10,259 bases of DNA. Source: Propionibacteriaceae bacterium. Lineage in GTDB: Bacteria; Actinomycetota; Actinomycetes; Propionibacteriales; Propionibacteriaceae. Positions 1-7,019 of the stretch are shown in pieces. Positions within the stretch are counted from its first letter, which is position 1; each line of letters starts with the position of its first letter. The notes under the pieces are model-generated. The model was not told where the DNA came from and did not search any database. It worked only from the letters and a program-made list of their open reading frames with translations. The translations under genes were made by a program, and so were the position numbers. The DNA lies in assembly GCA_031260385.1 (NCBI GenBank), contig JAIRKB010000263.1, positions 1 to 10,259 of the forward strand. The letters run 5' to 3'.

Positions 1-688
1 AGATATAGGTCGTCGCACCAGCCGTGTAGCGGGCCTCAAAATCGTACACCCCTGAGGCTGGGTGGATCTCAACCGGCGGGAAAGCGACGGGCCCAGATCC
101 GAGATCGAAGACCGGAACGGCGACCTCAACACCGCCAATGAACTCCTCAACGACAACCACCTTGCCATAGGCATAGGCGTTGACCATCGCGGCCGGGAGG
201 TCCTCAATCCGGGAGACTGCCTGGGCGCCGAGCGCCGAACCGGAGGTCGTTGGCTTCACAAAGAGCGGCAACCCGAGACGATCCTCGATCAGAGCCATCA
301 GGGCAGCCGCCCCCAGATCACGGAACATATCGTGCGGCAGAACCACCCGCTTGGGCACGACCAAGCCGGCGGCACCAACCACCGGGATCGCCAAGGCCTT
401 GTCAAAACTAGCGCGACAAGCCGCCGCCGTCGCCCCAACATAGGGCACGCCGACCAACTCGAGGACCTCGCGTAAGGCGCCATCCTCACCGGCGCCCCCA
501 TGGAGCATCGGGAAGACTACCGGGTTGTCCAAGGTGGTCAGCAGTTCAATCAGCGAGGGTTGGATATCGGACAAGGTGACCCGAAATCCGGCCCGGGTCA
601 GCTCGCGGGCAACCCGTTGACCGGACTCCAGAGAGACCTCGCGTTCATGGGATAGTCCTCCGGAAAGAACAATTACTTCTTGCGTCAT
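1..688 (-). CDS. ddl: D-alanine--D-alanine ligase family protein (3' end beyond window)
   Basis: This is an ATP-grasp ligase that would join two D-alanines for the peptidoglycan stem peptide in the cytoplasm. The first 229 residues are present, and roughly the last third (the metal-binding and final ATP-grasp motifs) lies outside the window. Visible family motifs are HEREVS at residues 14-19, LHGGAGEDG at 62-70, VGATAAACRASFDK at 84-97, VKPTTSGSALGA at 145-156, EEFIGGVEV at 181-189 and YDFEARYTAG at 215-224. The GSS of the glycine-rich ATP loop reads GSA here, a mild departure. The ATG at 688-686 is preceded by GGAGG at 696-700 with 7 bases between, which fixes the start. It lies 27 bases after the aminotransferase stop on the same strand, so the two are probably co-transcribed. 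Family assignment is firm. Substrate is less certain because actinobacteria can carry Ddl paralogues. Confidence 0.9.
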   Translation of the reverse strand, partial: MTQEVIVLSGGLSHEREVSLESGQRVARELTRAGFRVTLSDIQPSLIELLTTLDNPVVFPMLHGGAGEDGALREVLELVGVPYVGATAAACRASFDKALAIPVVGAAGLVVPKRVVLPHDMFRDLGAAALMALIEDRLGLPLFVKPTTSGSALGAQAVSRIEDLPAAMVNAYAYGKVVVVEEFIGGVEVAVPVFDLGSGPVAFPPVEIHPASGVYDFEARYTAGATTYI

Positions 689-690
689 AT

Positions 691-703
691 CTTGGCCTCC
701 AAG
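691..703. promoter_or_regulatory. Small inverted repeat enclosing the ddl ribosome binding site
   Basis: A perfect 5-base inverted repeat (CTTGG / CCAAG, 3-base loop) lies on the ddl ribosome binding site. In the transcript, part of GGAGG (696-700) would sit in the stem and part in the loop, so weak occlusion of translation is conceivable. The stem is short and may be chance. Confidence 0.3.
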
Positions 704-715
704 GTGTAGGGCTGG

Positions 716-2008
716 TTAGGGGGCAATTTCTTCGGGTTGCGTGCGGGGGATAGTTAGGCCGAAGGTCGCTCGCAACTCGGCTTCTTCTTTAATAGCCTCG
801 CCTAGACGGCGAGTCCCTTCGTAAATCGCTTCTGGGGTCGGGAAACAGTAGCTCAAGCGCATATTGCGTGAGCCCAAACCATCGGCATAGAACGCCGTAC
901 CGGGCACAAAGGCGACCCGGTGAGAGGTCGCACGCCCCATCAGTTGATCAGCATCAAAACCCTCCGGCAGCGTCATCCAGACAAAGAAGCCGCCTTTCGG
1001 ATGGGTCCAAGTCGCCCCGGCGGGCATATGGTCATCAAGTCCGCGCAACATGGCGTCACGCCGGATGCGATACATATCGCGGAAGGAGGCGATCTGGGCC
1101 CGCCAATCCCACGTCGACAGATATTCCGAGATCGCGAACTGGGAGAAGGTCGGCGGACATAAGGTCGCCGACTCCTGCGCTAAGACGAGCTTTTTGAGTA
1201 CGGCAGGCGGCGCTAAGACCCAACCGGTGCGGAAACCGGGGGCGAAAGTCTTCGAGAAGGAGCCCAGATAGACGACCTGCTCAGCGTCGAAAGAGCGTAA
1301 AGCCGGTTGCGGCGGAACGTCGATACCCAACAAGCCATAGGGGTTGTCCTCGACGAGTAAGATCCCGAGCTCCTTAGCCACCGCCAACAGTTCCTGGCGT
1401 CGAGCGACAGACAGCAGCGTCCCGGCCGGGTTGTTGAAGTTCGGGATCGTGTAGAGGAACTTCACCCGACCCCCACTCGCCTGAACCGCCGCCGTCGCCT
1501 CACGGACGGCCTCGGGAATGATGCCTTCTTCATCCATGGCAACATGGACGACCCGGGCTTGGTAAGCCGCGAAGGTGCCTAACGCGCCAACATAGCTCGG
1601 CGCTTCCGCCAGGATAACATCGCCTGGATCGATAAAAGTCCTTGTCACAAGGTCAAGACCCTGTTGGGAACCACAGGTAATGATCACATCATCCCCATGG
1701 GCCTCAATCTGCTCTTCGCGCATCACCTCACAGATCTGTTCGCGAATCCGGTCGTCACCTTGGGCGGAACCATAGTTCATGATCTGGGGTCCGCGAGCCT
1801 TGATGAGGTCACCAATCATCGTACCGATGACATCGAGCGGTAGATCGGCAATATTCGGCATTCCCCCGGCAAGTGAGACCACTTCCGGGCGATTAGCTAC
1901 GGCAAAGAGCGCTCGGATCGCAGAAGCCTTCATCCCCATCGTACGGGTGGCGTAGGTATCGACATAGGGGTCGATCCGCGTTTCCATTCTCTTTGCCGGT
2001 GTCGTCAT
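716..2008 (-). CDS. PLP-dependent aminotransferase, MocR/LysN-like (class I/II fold)
   Basis: This is a fold-type I pyridoxal-phosphate aminotransferase that would move an amino group between an amino acid and a 2-oxo acid in the cytosol. Numbered from the chosen ATG (430 residues), it shows SLAGGMPN near 45-52, YGSAQGDDRIRE near 79-90, the PLP-phosphate contact region near 112-117, IPNFNNPAG near 188-196, EDNPYG near 220-225, and SFSKTFAPGFRTGW near 250-263, where Lys253 is the Schiff-base lysine. A C-terminal Arg in the NMRLSYCF region would hold the substrate carboxylate. This pattern matches 2-aminoadipate/valine-pyruvate-type enzymes without the GntR DNA-binding domain of full MocR regulators. 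The reading frame extends to a TTG at 2026. The ATG at 2008 is preferred, and an ATG at 1987 is also possible because no site has a clear Shine-Dalgarno sequence. The ligase follows after 27 bases. A role supplying amino acids to the wall is only an inference. Confidence 0.9.
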   Translation of the reverse strand: MTTPAKRMETRIDPYVDTYATRTMGMKASAIRALFAVANRPEVVSLAGGMPNIADLPLDVIGTMIGDLIKARGPQIMNYGSAQGDDRIREQICEVMREEQIEAHGDDVIITCGSQQGLDLVTRTFIDPGDVILAEAPSYVGALGTFAAYQARVVHVAMDEEGIIPEAVREATAAVQASGGRVKFLYTIPNFNNPAGTLLSVARRQELLAVAKELGILLVEDNPYGLLGIDVPPQPALRSFDAEQVVYLGSFSKTFAPGFRTGWVLAPPAVLKKLVLAQESATLCPPTFSQFAISEYLSTWDWRAQIASFRDMYRIRRDAMLRGLDDHMPAGATWTHPKGGFFVWMTLPEGFDADQLMGRATSHRVAFVPGTAFYADGLGSRNMRLSYCFPTPEAIYEGTRRLGEAIKEEAELRATFGLTIPRTQPEEIAP

Positions 2009-2033
2009 GCATACACTCTGCCGCAAAAAGTCG

Positions 2034-2039
2034 TACTAT
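2034..2039 (+). promoter_or_regulatory. -10 element TACTAT, predicted leaderless promoter of the GNAT-like gene
   Basis: TACTAT fits the actinobacterial TANNNT -10 pattern. Six bases (GGCGAC) separate it from the ATG at 2046, which puts the predicted transcript start on the A of the start codon. No Shine-Dalgarno sequence precedes that ATG, as expected for a leaderless mRNA. The only -35 candidate is CATACA at 2010-2015, with 18-base spacing and a half match. Confidence 0.5.
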
Positions 2040-2045
2040 GGCGAC

Positions 2046-2657
2046 ATGGCGCGCAGAAATGGGACGGTCAGCGAGGGGCAATACCACAGCCCGAATCGCG
2101 GTGGAATCATTGCCTTGACCCCGCAAGACCTCGAAAAACTGGCCCCCTTTGTGCCCGGTCTCGATTGCGCAGAGTACGTCACCGCTGCCCAAGCCGCCCA
2201 GGAGAAATGGGGCATGGCCGGGGTGGCGATGGCCCAATCTGAGCGTCTAGTGGGGGCGATTCTGATCGCACCTCAGATTGGGATACCACCAATGCATCCT
2301 CTGGCGAGTGGGGGGATTGATGCCAAAACCGCCGGGATCATCCTGGTCTGGGTGCTGCCCGGCTTATCAACCCGGTTTGTTGGTCGTCGCCTCTGTATAA
2401 CTCTTAGCCGATTATTATCTGGCCAGGCCTCCGGTCTAGAAGCTCAACGCGGTTTGATCACCGGGACCGGGGCGACGCTGGCCCCGGCGCGCGCCTGGCT
2501 GGTGATGATGGGCTTTCGCCGCTTGCGCTACCCTCGTGGTCGCTATCGTCTCGACTTCGCCGGTCTAGTTAGTTGGCTCAGACCACGGCTTCAAGGGCTT
2601 GGCGCAGCTTCATTTTGGTCACGGAACCGACAAGCGCGTCCTGCAACTCTCCGTTGA
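2046..2657 (+). CDS. GNAT-like acetyltransferase fold protein with degraded CoA loop
   Basis: A 203-residue protein resembling the GNAT N-acetyltransferases often found near trxA in actinobacteria. The likely fold core is a strand AGIILVWVLP at 96-105, a helix beginning GRRLCITL at 113-120, and the ending GFRRLRYPRGRYRLDFAGL at 156-174, which is typical of these GNATs. In active members the loop after the central strand reads R/Q-x-x-G-x-G/A and binds the acetyl-CoA pyrophosphate. Here the corresponding stretch is STRFVG (108-113), with both early glycines replaced, so binding or catalysis may be lost. The last ~26 residues are encoded opposite the trxA 3' end and do not look like a GNAT tail. 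The reading frame is open back to an ATG at 2007, but the 2046 start is preferred because of the leaderless -10 element. The substrate is unknown. Confidence 0.6.
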   Translation: MARRNGTVSEGQYHSPNRGGIIALTPQDLEKLAPFVPGLDCAEYVTAAQAAQEKWGMAGVAMAQSERLVGAILIAPQIGIPPMHPLASGGIDAKTAGIILVWVLPGLSTRFVGRRLCITLSRLLSGQASGLEAQRGLITGTGATLAPARAWLVMMGFRRLRYPRGRYRLDFAGLVSWLRPRLQGLGAASFWSRNRQARPATLR

Positions 2658-2901
2658 CAAAGAGGTGTACGGTCGGCAGGTTGCGGATATCGTGGGCCGT
2701 CGTCACGGCGGTGTTTTCGTTGGCATCCACCGACACGAACTTGACCTGGCCAGCAAACTGACCAGCCAACTCCTCGATCACCGGGGTGAGTTGGCGGCAG
2801 GGGGCACACCAGTCCGCCCAGTAGTCGACCAGCACCGGGATTGGGCTGGCGAGCACTTCGCTCGCAAAGGTGGCGTCACTAACGGCAGTGATATTCGACA
2901 T
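2578..2901 (-). CDS. trxA: Thioredoxin
   Basis: A complete 107-residue classic thioredoxin, the usual length. It reduces protein disulfides in the cytosol and is recharged by the reductase encoded just upstream. The active site is WCAPC (Cys32, Cys35), with Ala instead of the Gly of Escherichia coli WCGPC, a common variant. Asp26 (VDYWADWC) is the buried acid that tunes cysteine reactivity, and Pro76 in NLPTV is the cis-proline. The KFVSVDANEN strand at 54-63 is also typical. A purine-rich GAGGA lies 4 bases before the ATG. The gene starts 30 bases after the trxB stop, so the two form an operon. Its last 80 bases are also the coding end of the convergent GNAT-like gene. Confidence 0.97.
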   Translation of the reverse strand: MSNITAVSDATFASEVLASPIPVLVDYWADWCAPCRQLTPVIEELAGQFAGQVKFVSVDANENTAVTTAHDIRNLPTVHLFVNGELQDALVGSVTKMKLRQALEAVV

Positions 2902-2931
2902 GGCTTCCTCTCGATGTCGGGGAGTTGGGGT

Positions 2932-3867
2932 TCAAATCTTGGTGAGAGCGCCCAGATAGCGTTCGGCGTCTAGTCCGGCCCGGCAGCCCGCGCCAGCGGC
3001 GGTGATCGCTTGGCGATAGGAGTGGTCAACTAGGTCGCCACAAGCAAAAACACCCTCAAGGTTGGTTAGCGTACTCGGTTCTTGGACGCGAACGTAGCCG
3101 GCGGCGTCAACCGCGACCTGCTCGCGCACCAGTTCGCTGCGTGGCTCATGACCAATCGCGACAAAGACCCCTTCGACCGCCAACTGGCGTTCGGCGCCCG
3201 TAATGGTGTCAGTCAAGGTCAGCCCGGTCACGGCGTTATCGCCGGTAATCCCGGCGACAATAGCGTTCCATTCGAAGCGGATCTTTGGGTTGTCGAGGGC
3301 CCGGGAGGCCATGATCGCTGAGCCGCGTAAGGCGTCCCGGCGGTGGACGATGGTGACGCTGCGCGCGAAACGGGTTAGGAAGGTGGCTTCCTCGAGGGCT
3401 GAATCGCCGCCCCCAATCACGGCGATGTCCTTATCCCTAAAGAAGAAGCCATCGCAGGTCGCACACCAGGACACCCCGCGCCCCGACAGACGTTGCTCGT
3501 CGGCAAGCCCTAGCTTGCGATAGGCCGAACCCATCGCCAGAATGACCGCTTTCGCTTCGTAGTGGGTCTGGTTGGAATCCTCGATCTGTTTGAGCTCGCC
3601 GGTTAGATCTAGACTGACAGCGTCTTCGGCGACCAGAATCGCGCCGAAGCGTTCTGCCTGGGCCCGCATTTGCTCCATGAGGTCAGGGCCTTGGATACCT
3701 TCGGGAAAACCGGGGAAGTTCTCCACCTCGGTCGTCGTCATCAGGGCCCCTCCGGCGGTCAGGGCGCCCGTTAGTACGATCGGACGCAACCCCGCCCGAG
3801 CGGCGTAGATCGCGGCAGTGTAACCGGCGGGACCAGAACCGACGATAACAAGATCATGTGTGGACAT
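2932..3867 (-). CDS. trxB: Thioredoxin reductase (NADPH, FAD)
   Basis: A 311-residue low-molecular-weight thioredoxin reductase, full length. It passes electrons from NADPH through FAD and a redox disulfide to thioredoxin. In order: FAD dinucleotide motif GSGPAG at 10-15, TEVENFPGFPEGIQG at 46-60, redox pair CATC at 135-138 (Cys135, Cys138), NADPH motif GGGDSA at 152-157, HRRD at 175-178 (the 2'-phosphate contact expected for NADPH preference), and FACGD with the second FAD motif at 274-278. The start ATG at 3867 has an AAAGGGA ribosome binding site a few bases upstream. trxA follows after 30 bases. The 236-base region upstream holds the candidate promoter and a DnaA box. Confidence 0.97.
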   Translation of the reverse strand: MSTHDLVIVGSGPAGYTAAIYAARAGLRPIVLTGALTAGGALMTTTEVENFPGFPEGIQGPDLMEQMRAQAERFGAILVAEDAVSLDLTGELKQIEDSNQTHYEAKAVILAMGSAYRKLGLADEQRLSGRGVSWCATCDGFFFRDKDIAVIGGGDSALEEATFLTRFARSVTIVHRRDALRGSAIMASRALDNPKIRFEWNAIVAGITGDNAVTGLTLTDTITGAERQLAVEGVFVAIGHEPRSELVREQVAVDAAGYVRVQEPSTLTNLEGVFACGDLVDHSYRQAITAAGAGCRAGLDAERYLGALTKI

Positions 3868-3998
3868 AGCATCCCTTTCTCACTCCGCGGCGACCCAGGC
3901 CGGGGCGAAACGCACGCACGCTGGCCGGTCTATCTTCCCACGAAATGACGCTCCGATCACTCAGGGCGGGGCCGTGTCGGGGCCAACGCTGATGATTG

Positions 3999-4026
3999 TT
4001 CCTACCAGCGATTAAAAAAATGTCAA
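3999..4026 (-). promoter_or_regulatory. Candidate trxB promoter with perfect TTGACA -35
   Basis: On the minus strand a perfect TTGACA (4026-4021) is followed by a T-run and, after 16 bases, TAGGAA (4004-3999), a poor -10 that lacks the final T. A start near 3992 would give a leader of about 125 bases before trxB. The usual actinobacterial stress promoter of trxBA (GGAAT with GTT about 18 bases on, read by SigR/SigH) was looked for and no correctly spaced pair was found. Confidence 0.35.
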
Positions 4027-4042
4027 TCCCAGCAAAAAAACC

Positions 4043-4051
4043 TGTGGATAA
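4043..4051 (-). promoter_or_regulatory. Perfect DnaA box in the trxB / LysM-BTAD intergenic region
   Basis: TGTGGATAA on the plus strand is the exact complement of the consensus DnaA box TTATCCACA. It lies in an AT-rich stretch (about 4010-4080) unlike the surrounding coding DNA, between the divergent trxB and LysM/BTAD genes. No second box was seen nearby, so this is not an origin. It could let DnaA act on one or both promoters, or be an origin-proximal titration site. Confidence 0.6.
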
Positions 4052-4103
4052 GTCGCACAAATAGCTAAAAATAGCGCATAGTAGAGGTAGAGAACGGAGG
4101 ATC

Positions 4104-7019
4104 GTGGTTACAAAGCCAACTAATCGCTTGCGCGGGGATGGTGTGGGGGTGCCCGCTCGACCGCTAGGCGCCATCGCGATACTAGCAATTCTGCTTCTCG
4201 GTGTGCCTTGGGCGTTGATTAAGTACGGTGCCTGGGCGGCCTTGGGGGCGGTGATTAAGGACTTCGGCCTACTGGTTGGTCCCGATAATGGTCAGCTGGT
4301 CTTGGGGATCTTGACCTTGGCGGGGGCTTTGCTGTGGCTGATCTTGGTCTTGGGGGTGGTGCTCGAGGGTCTGGAGGCGATCAGGAACCCCAGCCGAGCC
4401 CCCATCAGGGTTTCCGACAAGCCGACCCCACCCAGGGGGTTCTTGGCCTGGCCTCGGGCGCTCGTTCGGCCGTTGGTCGCCGCGGCTTTTGCGTGGTCGG
4501 TGTTGGCGGGCGGGCTTTCCCAAGCGCTGGCTGATCCGGTGCCCTCCGCGGTGGTTGAGACTAGCGCAGCGCCTGAGCCGGTCCGACCCTCGCCGGTGAC
4601 TGAGAGCTATGTCGTCCAGGCTGGGGATACCTTATGGTCGATCGCGCAGATTTTTTACGGCGATGGGGCAATGTGGCCGCGGATCGCCGAGGCCAATCAG
4701 GAAAGCTTGGTGAATACGGTCGATCTGATTCATGTTGGTCTCCGGTTGACGATTCCGCCCCTGAATCTGTCCAGCCCGCCAGGGTGTTCGGCGGAGAGGA
4801 CGGTCATTGTTGAGCCGGGGGACTCGCTATGGTCGATTGCCGAGCGCGAACTCGGGGATCCTGAGCAGTGGCCGTTGTTAGTGGAAGCGAATCACCATTT
4901 GATCGATGAGCCGGGGGTTATCGAAGCCGGCTGGGAGTTGATCATTCCCTGCGCGACCATCGCCAATGACTCCTATACGAACGAAACCCCGTCCGAGGAG
5001 AAACCGGTAGAGGTTCCGGTGGAAGTGCCGGTGGAGCCAGAGCAGCCACAGCAGCCACAGGAGCCACCGGGGCCGGGAGAGGCGCCGGTGGAGGCCGATG
5101 ATCCGGGAGTCGATGAGGAACTGCCTAGTGAGAACTCCGACTCCTCGGGGCCGCCGACCAGCGAGGAACCGCCCGCTGGTGACACCCAGACCGGTGAATC
5201 GCTTGCTGTCATTGAATCCGTGCTCGGGGTCAGCGCGCCCCTCGCGGTGGGAGTCGTAGTGATGTTGCGCCGACGCCGGCAAGCCCAGCTGCGGGCCCGC
5301 CCGGTCGGGCGCCGCATACTCTACCCTAGTGATGAGGCGCGTCAGCTAGAGTCGACCCTAAACTTTGTCAGCTCCCAGATCCCGGCTCGCCAGGCGGCGT
5401 TGCGTCTACAAGGCCTCGAGCACCTTGAAGACTTCGATCCTGGGGTTGAGCCGGTGATCGAACCGGTCGAGGCGATAACGGAATTCGATGCGGGGATCAT
5501 GATCAACATCGGATCCGACGAACAGGGTAAGGCGGTCTTGGCGGATGTCAGTGGGGGAAAGATGCTCGTGCTGGAAGCCAGCCAGGCGTTGGACCTTCGG
5601 GCGATGATGTGCGGGATCGCCCTCGGGTTGGCGACCGAAGAGAATCCCGCCAACCTTGATCTCCACATTGTGGGGTCTGATGAGATCTTCGAGACGGTTG
5701 ATGGGGTGGAACTCCACGAATCGAGCTACGAAGCGATCAACTCATTGACAGCCACCCTGGTTGATCGACGAAGCTTTCTCGGCGCTGACCACTGGATTGA
5801 TTTACGCCGTGACCCGAACTTCGGGGAGGCTTGGCGCCCAGTGGTCTATTGTTTCCTCGAACCAGTCGACCAGCTCACCTTCGATCAGCTCTGCGAGCGC
5901 GTCGGTGGGGTCGATGTCGGGATGGCGATAGTCGCTAGCCGCCTGAACGAGAGTCCAACCGCTGAAGTGATGGCCGCTACGGTGCGACCAGACCGTCTCG
6001 GCCAAGCGGGGTTGGAACCACTCGGGGTGCGGTTATATCCCACTCGTCTTCAGCCTAGCCAACCATTAGCCGAGTTACTCCAAGTCAGCGCCGCTAGCCG
6101 GACTACTCGGGCCTGGTGGTCTTCGACCCTGCTGGGCGGATCCAGTTTCCCGACCAGTCAACTAGCCCCCGCTGAGGGGCTTGATGATCCCCTACTCAAA
6201 TCGAACTCCCGTCTGGCTAACGACGACAAGGACACCGCGATGCCTGCGCCACTTTCCTGGAATGATCCCAGCCCCGGCACCACCTTTAGCCACCCAACCT
6301 TGAAACTACTTGGCCCGATCGTGTTAGAGGGTGCGCAAGGGGAGGCGCCTGTGCGTGCCGAACGAGCCTGTATGGAGTATTGCGCTTGGCTCTTGGAACA
6401 CCCTGGGACGACCGCAGTGGCGATGGCTCAAGGCTTACTGGTGGCCGAAGGAACCCGCCGCTCCAATATGAGTCGACTCCGCTCCTGGCTCGGTCAAGAT
6501 CAAGCGAATGAGCCCTACCTACCAGAGGCCTATTCTGGTCGAATCTGGCTGAATGCCGCTGTGACCTCAGACTGGCTACGGCTCTGCATGTTGGTTGGTA
6601 GTGGAGTGGAGATGGCCGATACTGAGCGCTTGCTAGCCGGCCTCCAGTTGGTCCGGGGGGCTCCGCTCGCCGATGCCGCTCCCGGACAGTGGCATTGGGC
6701 GGAGGAAATTCGCACGGACATGGTCTGTCTGATTCGCGATATGGGCGTGGTCGCCACCCGGCGCTGTCTGGAGCTCGGCGATATTGATCAGGCCCGTTGG
6801 GCCGCCTCCCGCGCTCTGGTCGCGGCACCAGAAGACGAGTTACTGCTCTGTGCCCGATTGGAAACCGAGAATGCGGCCGGGAACCGCCTTGAGGTCGAAC
6901 GCCTCGCCAACTGGATCACTCGCAATGCTCGCAATATCGGTATCGACCTCCTGCCGGAGACCGTGGCGACCCTGCAGACTGTGATCAGTCGGCCTCCACC
7001 AAGCAGTGTGGTCCATTAG
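4104..7019 (+). CDS. Membrane LysM receptor-like protein with cytosolic BTAD-type regulator domain
   Basis: A 971-residue multidomain protein. Hydrophobic segments at about 20-38, 65-91 and 120-142 are followed by LysM 1 (168-219, YVVQAGDTLWSIA) and LysM 2 (232-282, VIVEPGDSLWSIA), which bind glycan chains such as peptidoglycan. An acidic Pro/Glu linker (296-360) leads to a fourth segment (368-388) ending in RRRRQ. With four crossings the LysM pair would lie outside and residues 390-971 in the cytosol. Residues 465-645 form an unassigned alpha/beta region without a visible Walker A motif. Residues 732-820 (LKLLGPIVLEG onward) resemble the winged helix of SARP/BTAD regulators, and 823-960 resemble the helical-repeat BTAD domain. 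LysM plus BTAD architectures are known in actinobacteria, but their signal and targets are not established. The start is GTG: GGAGG at 4096-4100 is only 3 bases away, with no better start nearby. The 3' end overlaps the convergent sigma-like gene by 35 bases. Confidence 0.85.
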   Translation: MVTKPTNRLRGDGVGVPARPLGAIAILAILLLGVPWALIKYGAWAALGAVIKDFGLLVGPDNGQLVLGILTLAGALLWLILVLGVVLEGLEAIRNPSRAPIRVSDKPTPPRGFLAWPRALVRPLVAAAFAWSVLAGGLSQALADPVPSAVVETSAAPEPVRPSPVTESYVVQAGDTLWSIAQIFYGDGAMWPRIAEANQESLVNTVDLIHVGLRLTIPPLNLSSPPGCSAERTVIVEPGDSLWSIAERELGDPEQWPLLVEANHHLIDEPGVIEAGWELIIPCATIANDSYTNETPSEEKPVEVPVEVPVEPEQPQQPQEPPGPGEAPVEADDPGVDEELPSENSDSSGPPTSEEPPAGDTQTGESLAVIESVLGVSAPLAVGVVVMLRRRRQAQLRARPVGRRILYPSDEARQLESTLNFVSSQIPARQAALRLQGLEHLEDFDPGVEPVIEPVEAITEFDAGIMINIGSDEQGKAVLADVSGGKMLVLEASQALDLRAMMCGIALGLATEENPANLDLHIVGSDEIFETVDGVELHESSYEAINSLTATLVDRRSFLGADHWIDLRRDPNFGEAWRPVVYCFLEPVDQLTFDQLCERVGGVDVGMAIVASRLNESPTAEVMAATVRPDRLGQAGLEPLGVRLYPTRLQPSQPLAELLQVSAASRTTRAWWSSTLLGGSSFPTSQLAPAEGLDDPLLKSNSRLANDDKDTAMPAPLSWNDPSPGTTFSHPTLKLLGPIVLEGAQGEAPVRAERACMEYCAWLLEHPGTTAVAMAQGLLVAEGTRRSNMSRLRSWLGQDQANEPYLPEAYSGRIWLNAAVTSDWLRLCMLVGSGVEMADTERLLAGLQLVRGAPLADAAPGQWHWAEEIRTDMVCLIRDMGVVATRRCLELGDIDQARWAASRALVAAPEDELLLCARLETENAAGNRLEVERLANWITRNARNIGIDLLPETVATLQTVISRPPPSSVVH
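5010..5069 (+). repeat. Short in-frame repeats coding the Pro/Glu linker
   Basis: Within the LysM/BTAD gene, imperfect 12-base units (GAGGTTCCGGTG, GAAGTGCCGGTG) are followed by GCCACAGCA-like 9-base units. They encode EVPV/EVPV and PQQPQEPP. Such low-complexity units change in number by slippage, so linker length probably varies between strains. The linker sits between the second LysM domain and the fourth membrane segment, as expected for an extended wall-spanning stalk. Confidence 0.55.

Noticed and set aside
524..532. A fourth exact GTTGTCCAA, inside ddl
   Set aside because: It encodes a normal part of the ligase (LDN before PVV) and stands alone, so it is taken as chance.
868..1197. Long open frame on the plus strand opposite the aminotransferase
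   Set aside because: Arg/Pro/Ser-rich composition, no recognisable motif, and fully antisense to a well-conserved enzyme.
3890..3945. GC-rich GGCCGG and GCACGCACGC repeats upstream of trxB as a possible hairpin or terminator
   Set aside because: Pairing does not extend beyond self-complementary GGCC, and no T-run follows.
3930..3960. GGGAAG with GTT downstream on the minus strand, resembling a SigR/SigH promoter for trxB
   Set aside because: The distance between the elements is 22 bases rather than about 18, and the hexamer is not GGAAT. A second GGAAC (near 4000) has GTT only 10 bases away.
3868..4103. Intergenic region as a replication origin
   Set aside because: Only one DnaA box, and no neighbouring dnaA or dnaN.
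4878..5317. Two minus-strand open frames opposite the Pro/Glu linker
   Set aside because: They are repetitive Cys/Gly/Trp-rich translations produced by the low-complexity linker repeats.
6286..6828. 180-residue open frame on the minus strand opposite the BTAD region
   Set aside because: Arg/Pro-rich, no start signal, antisense to a frame with family-like sequence.
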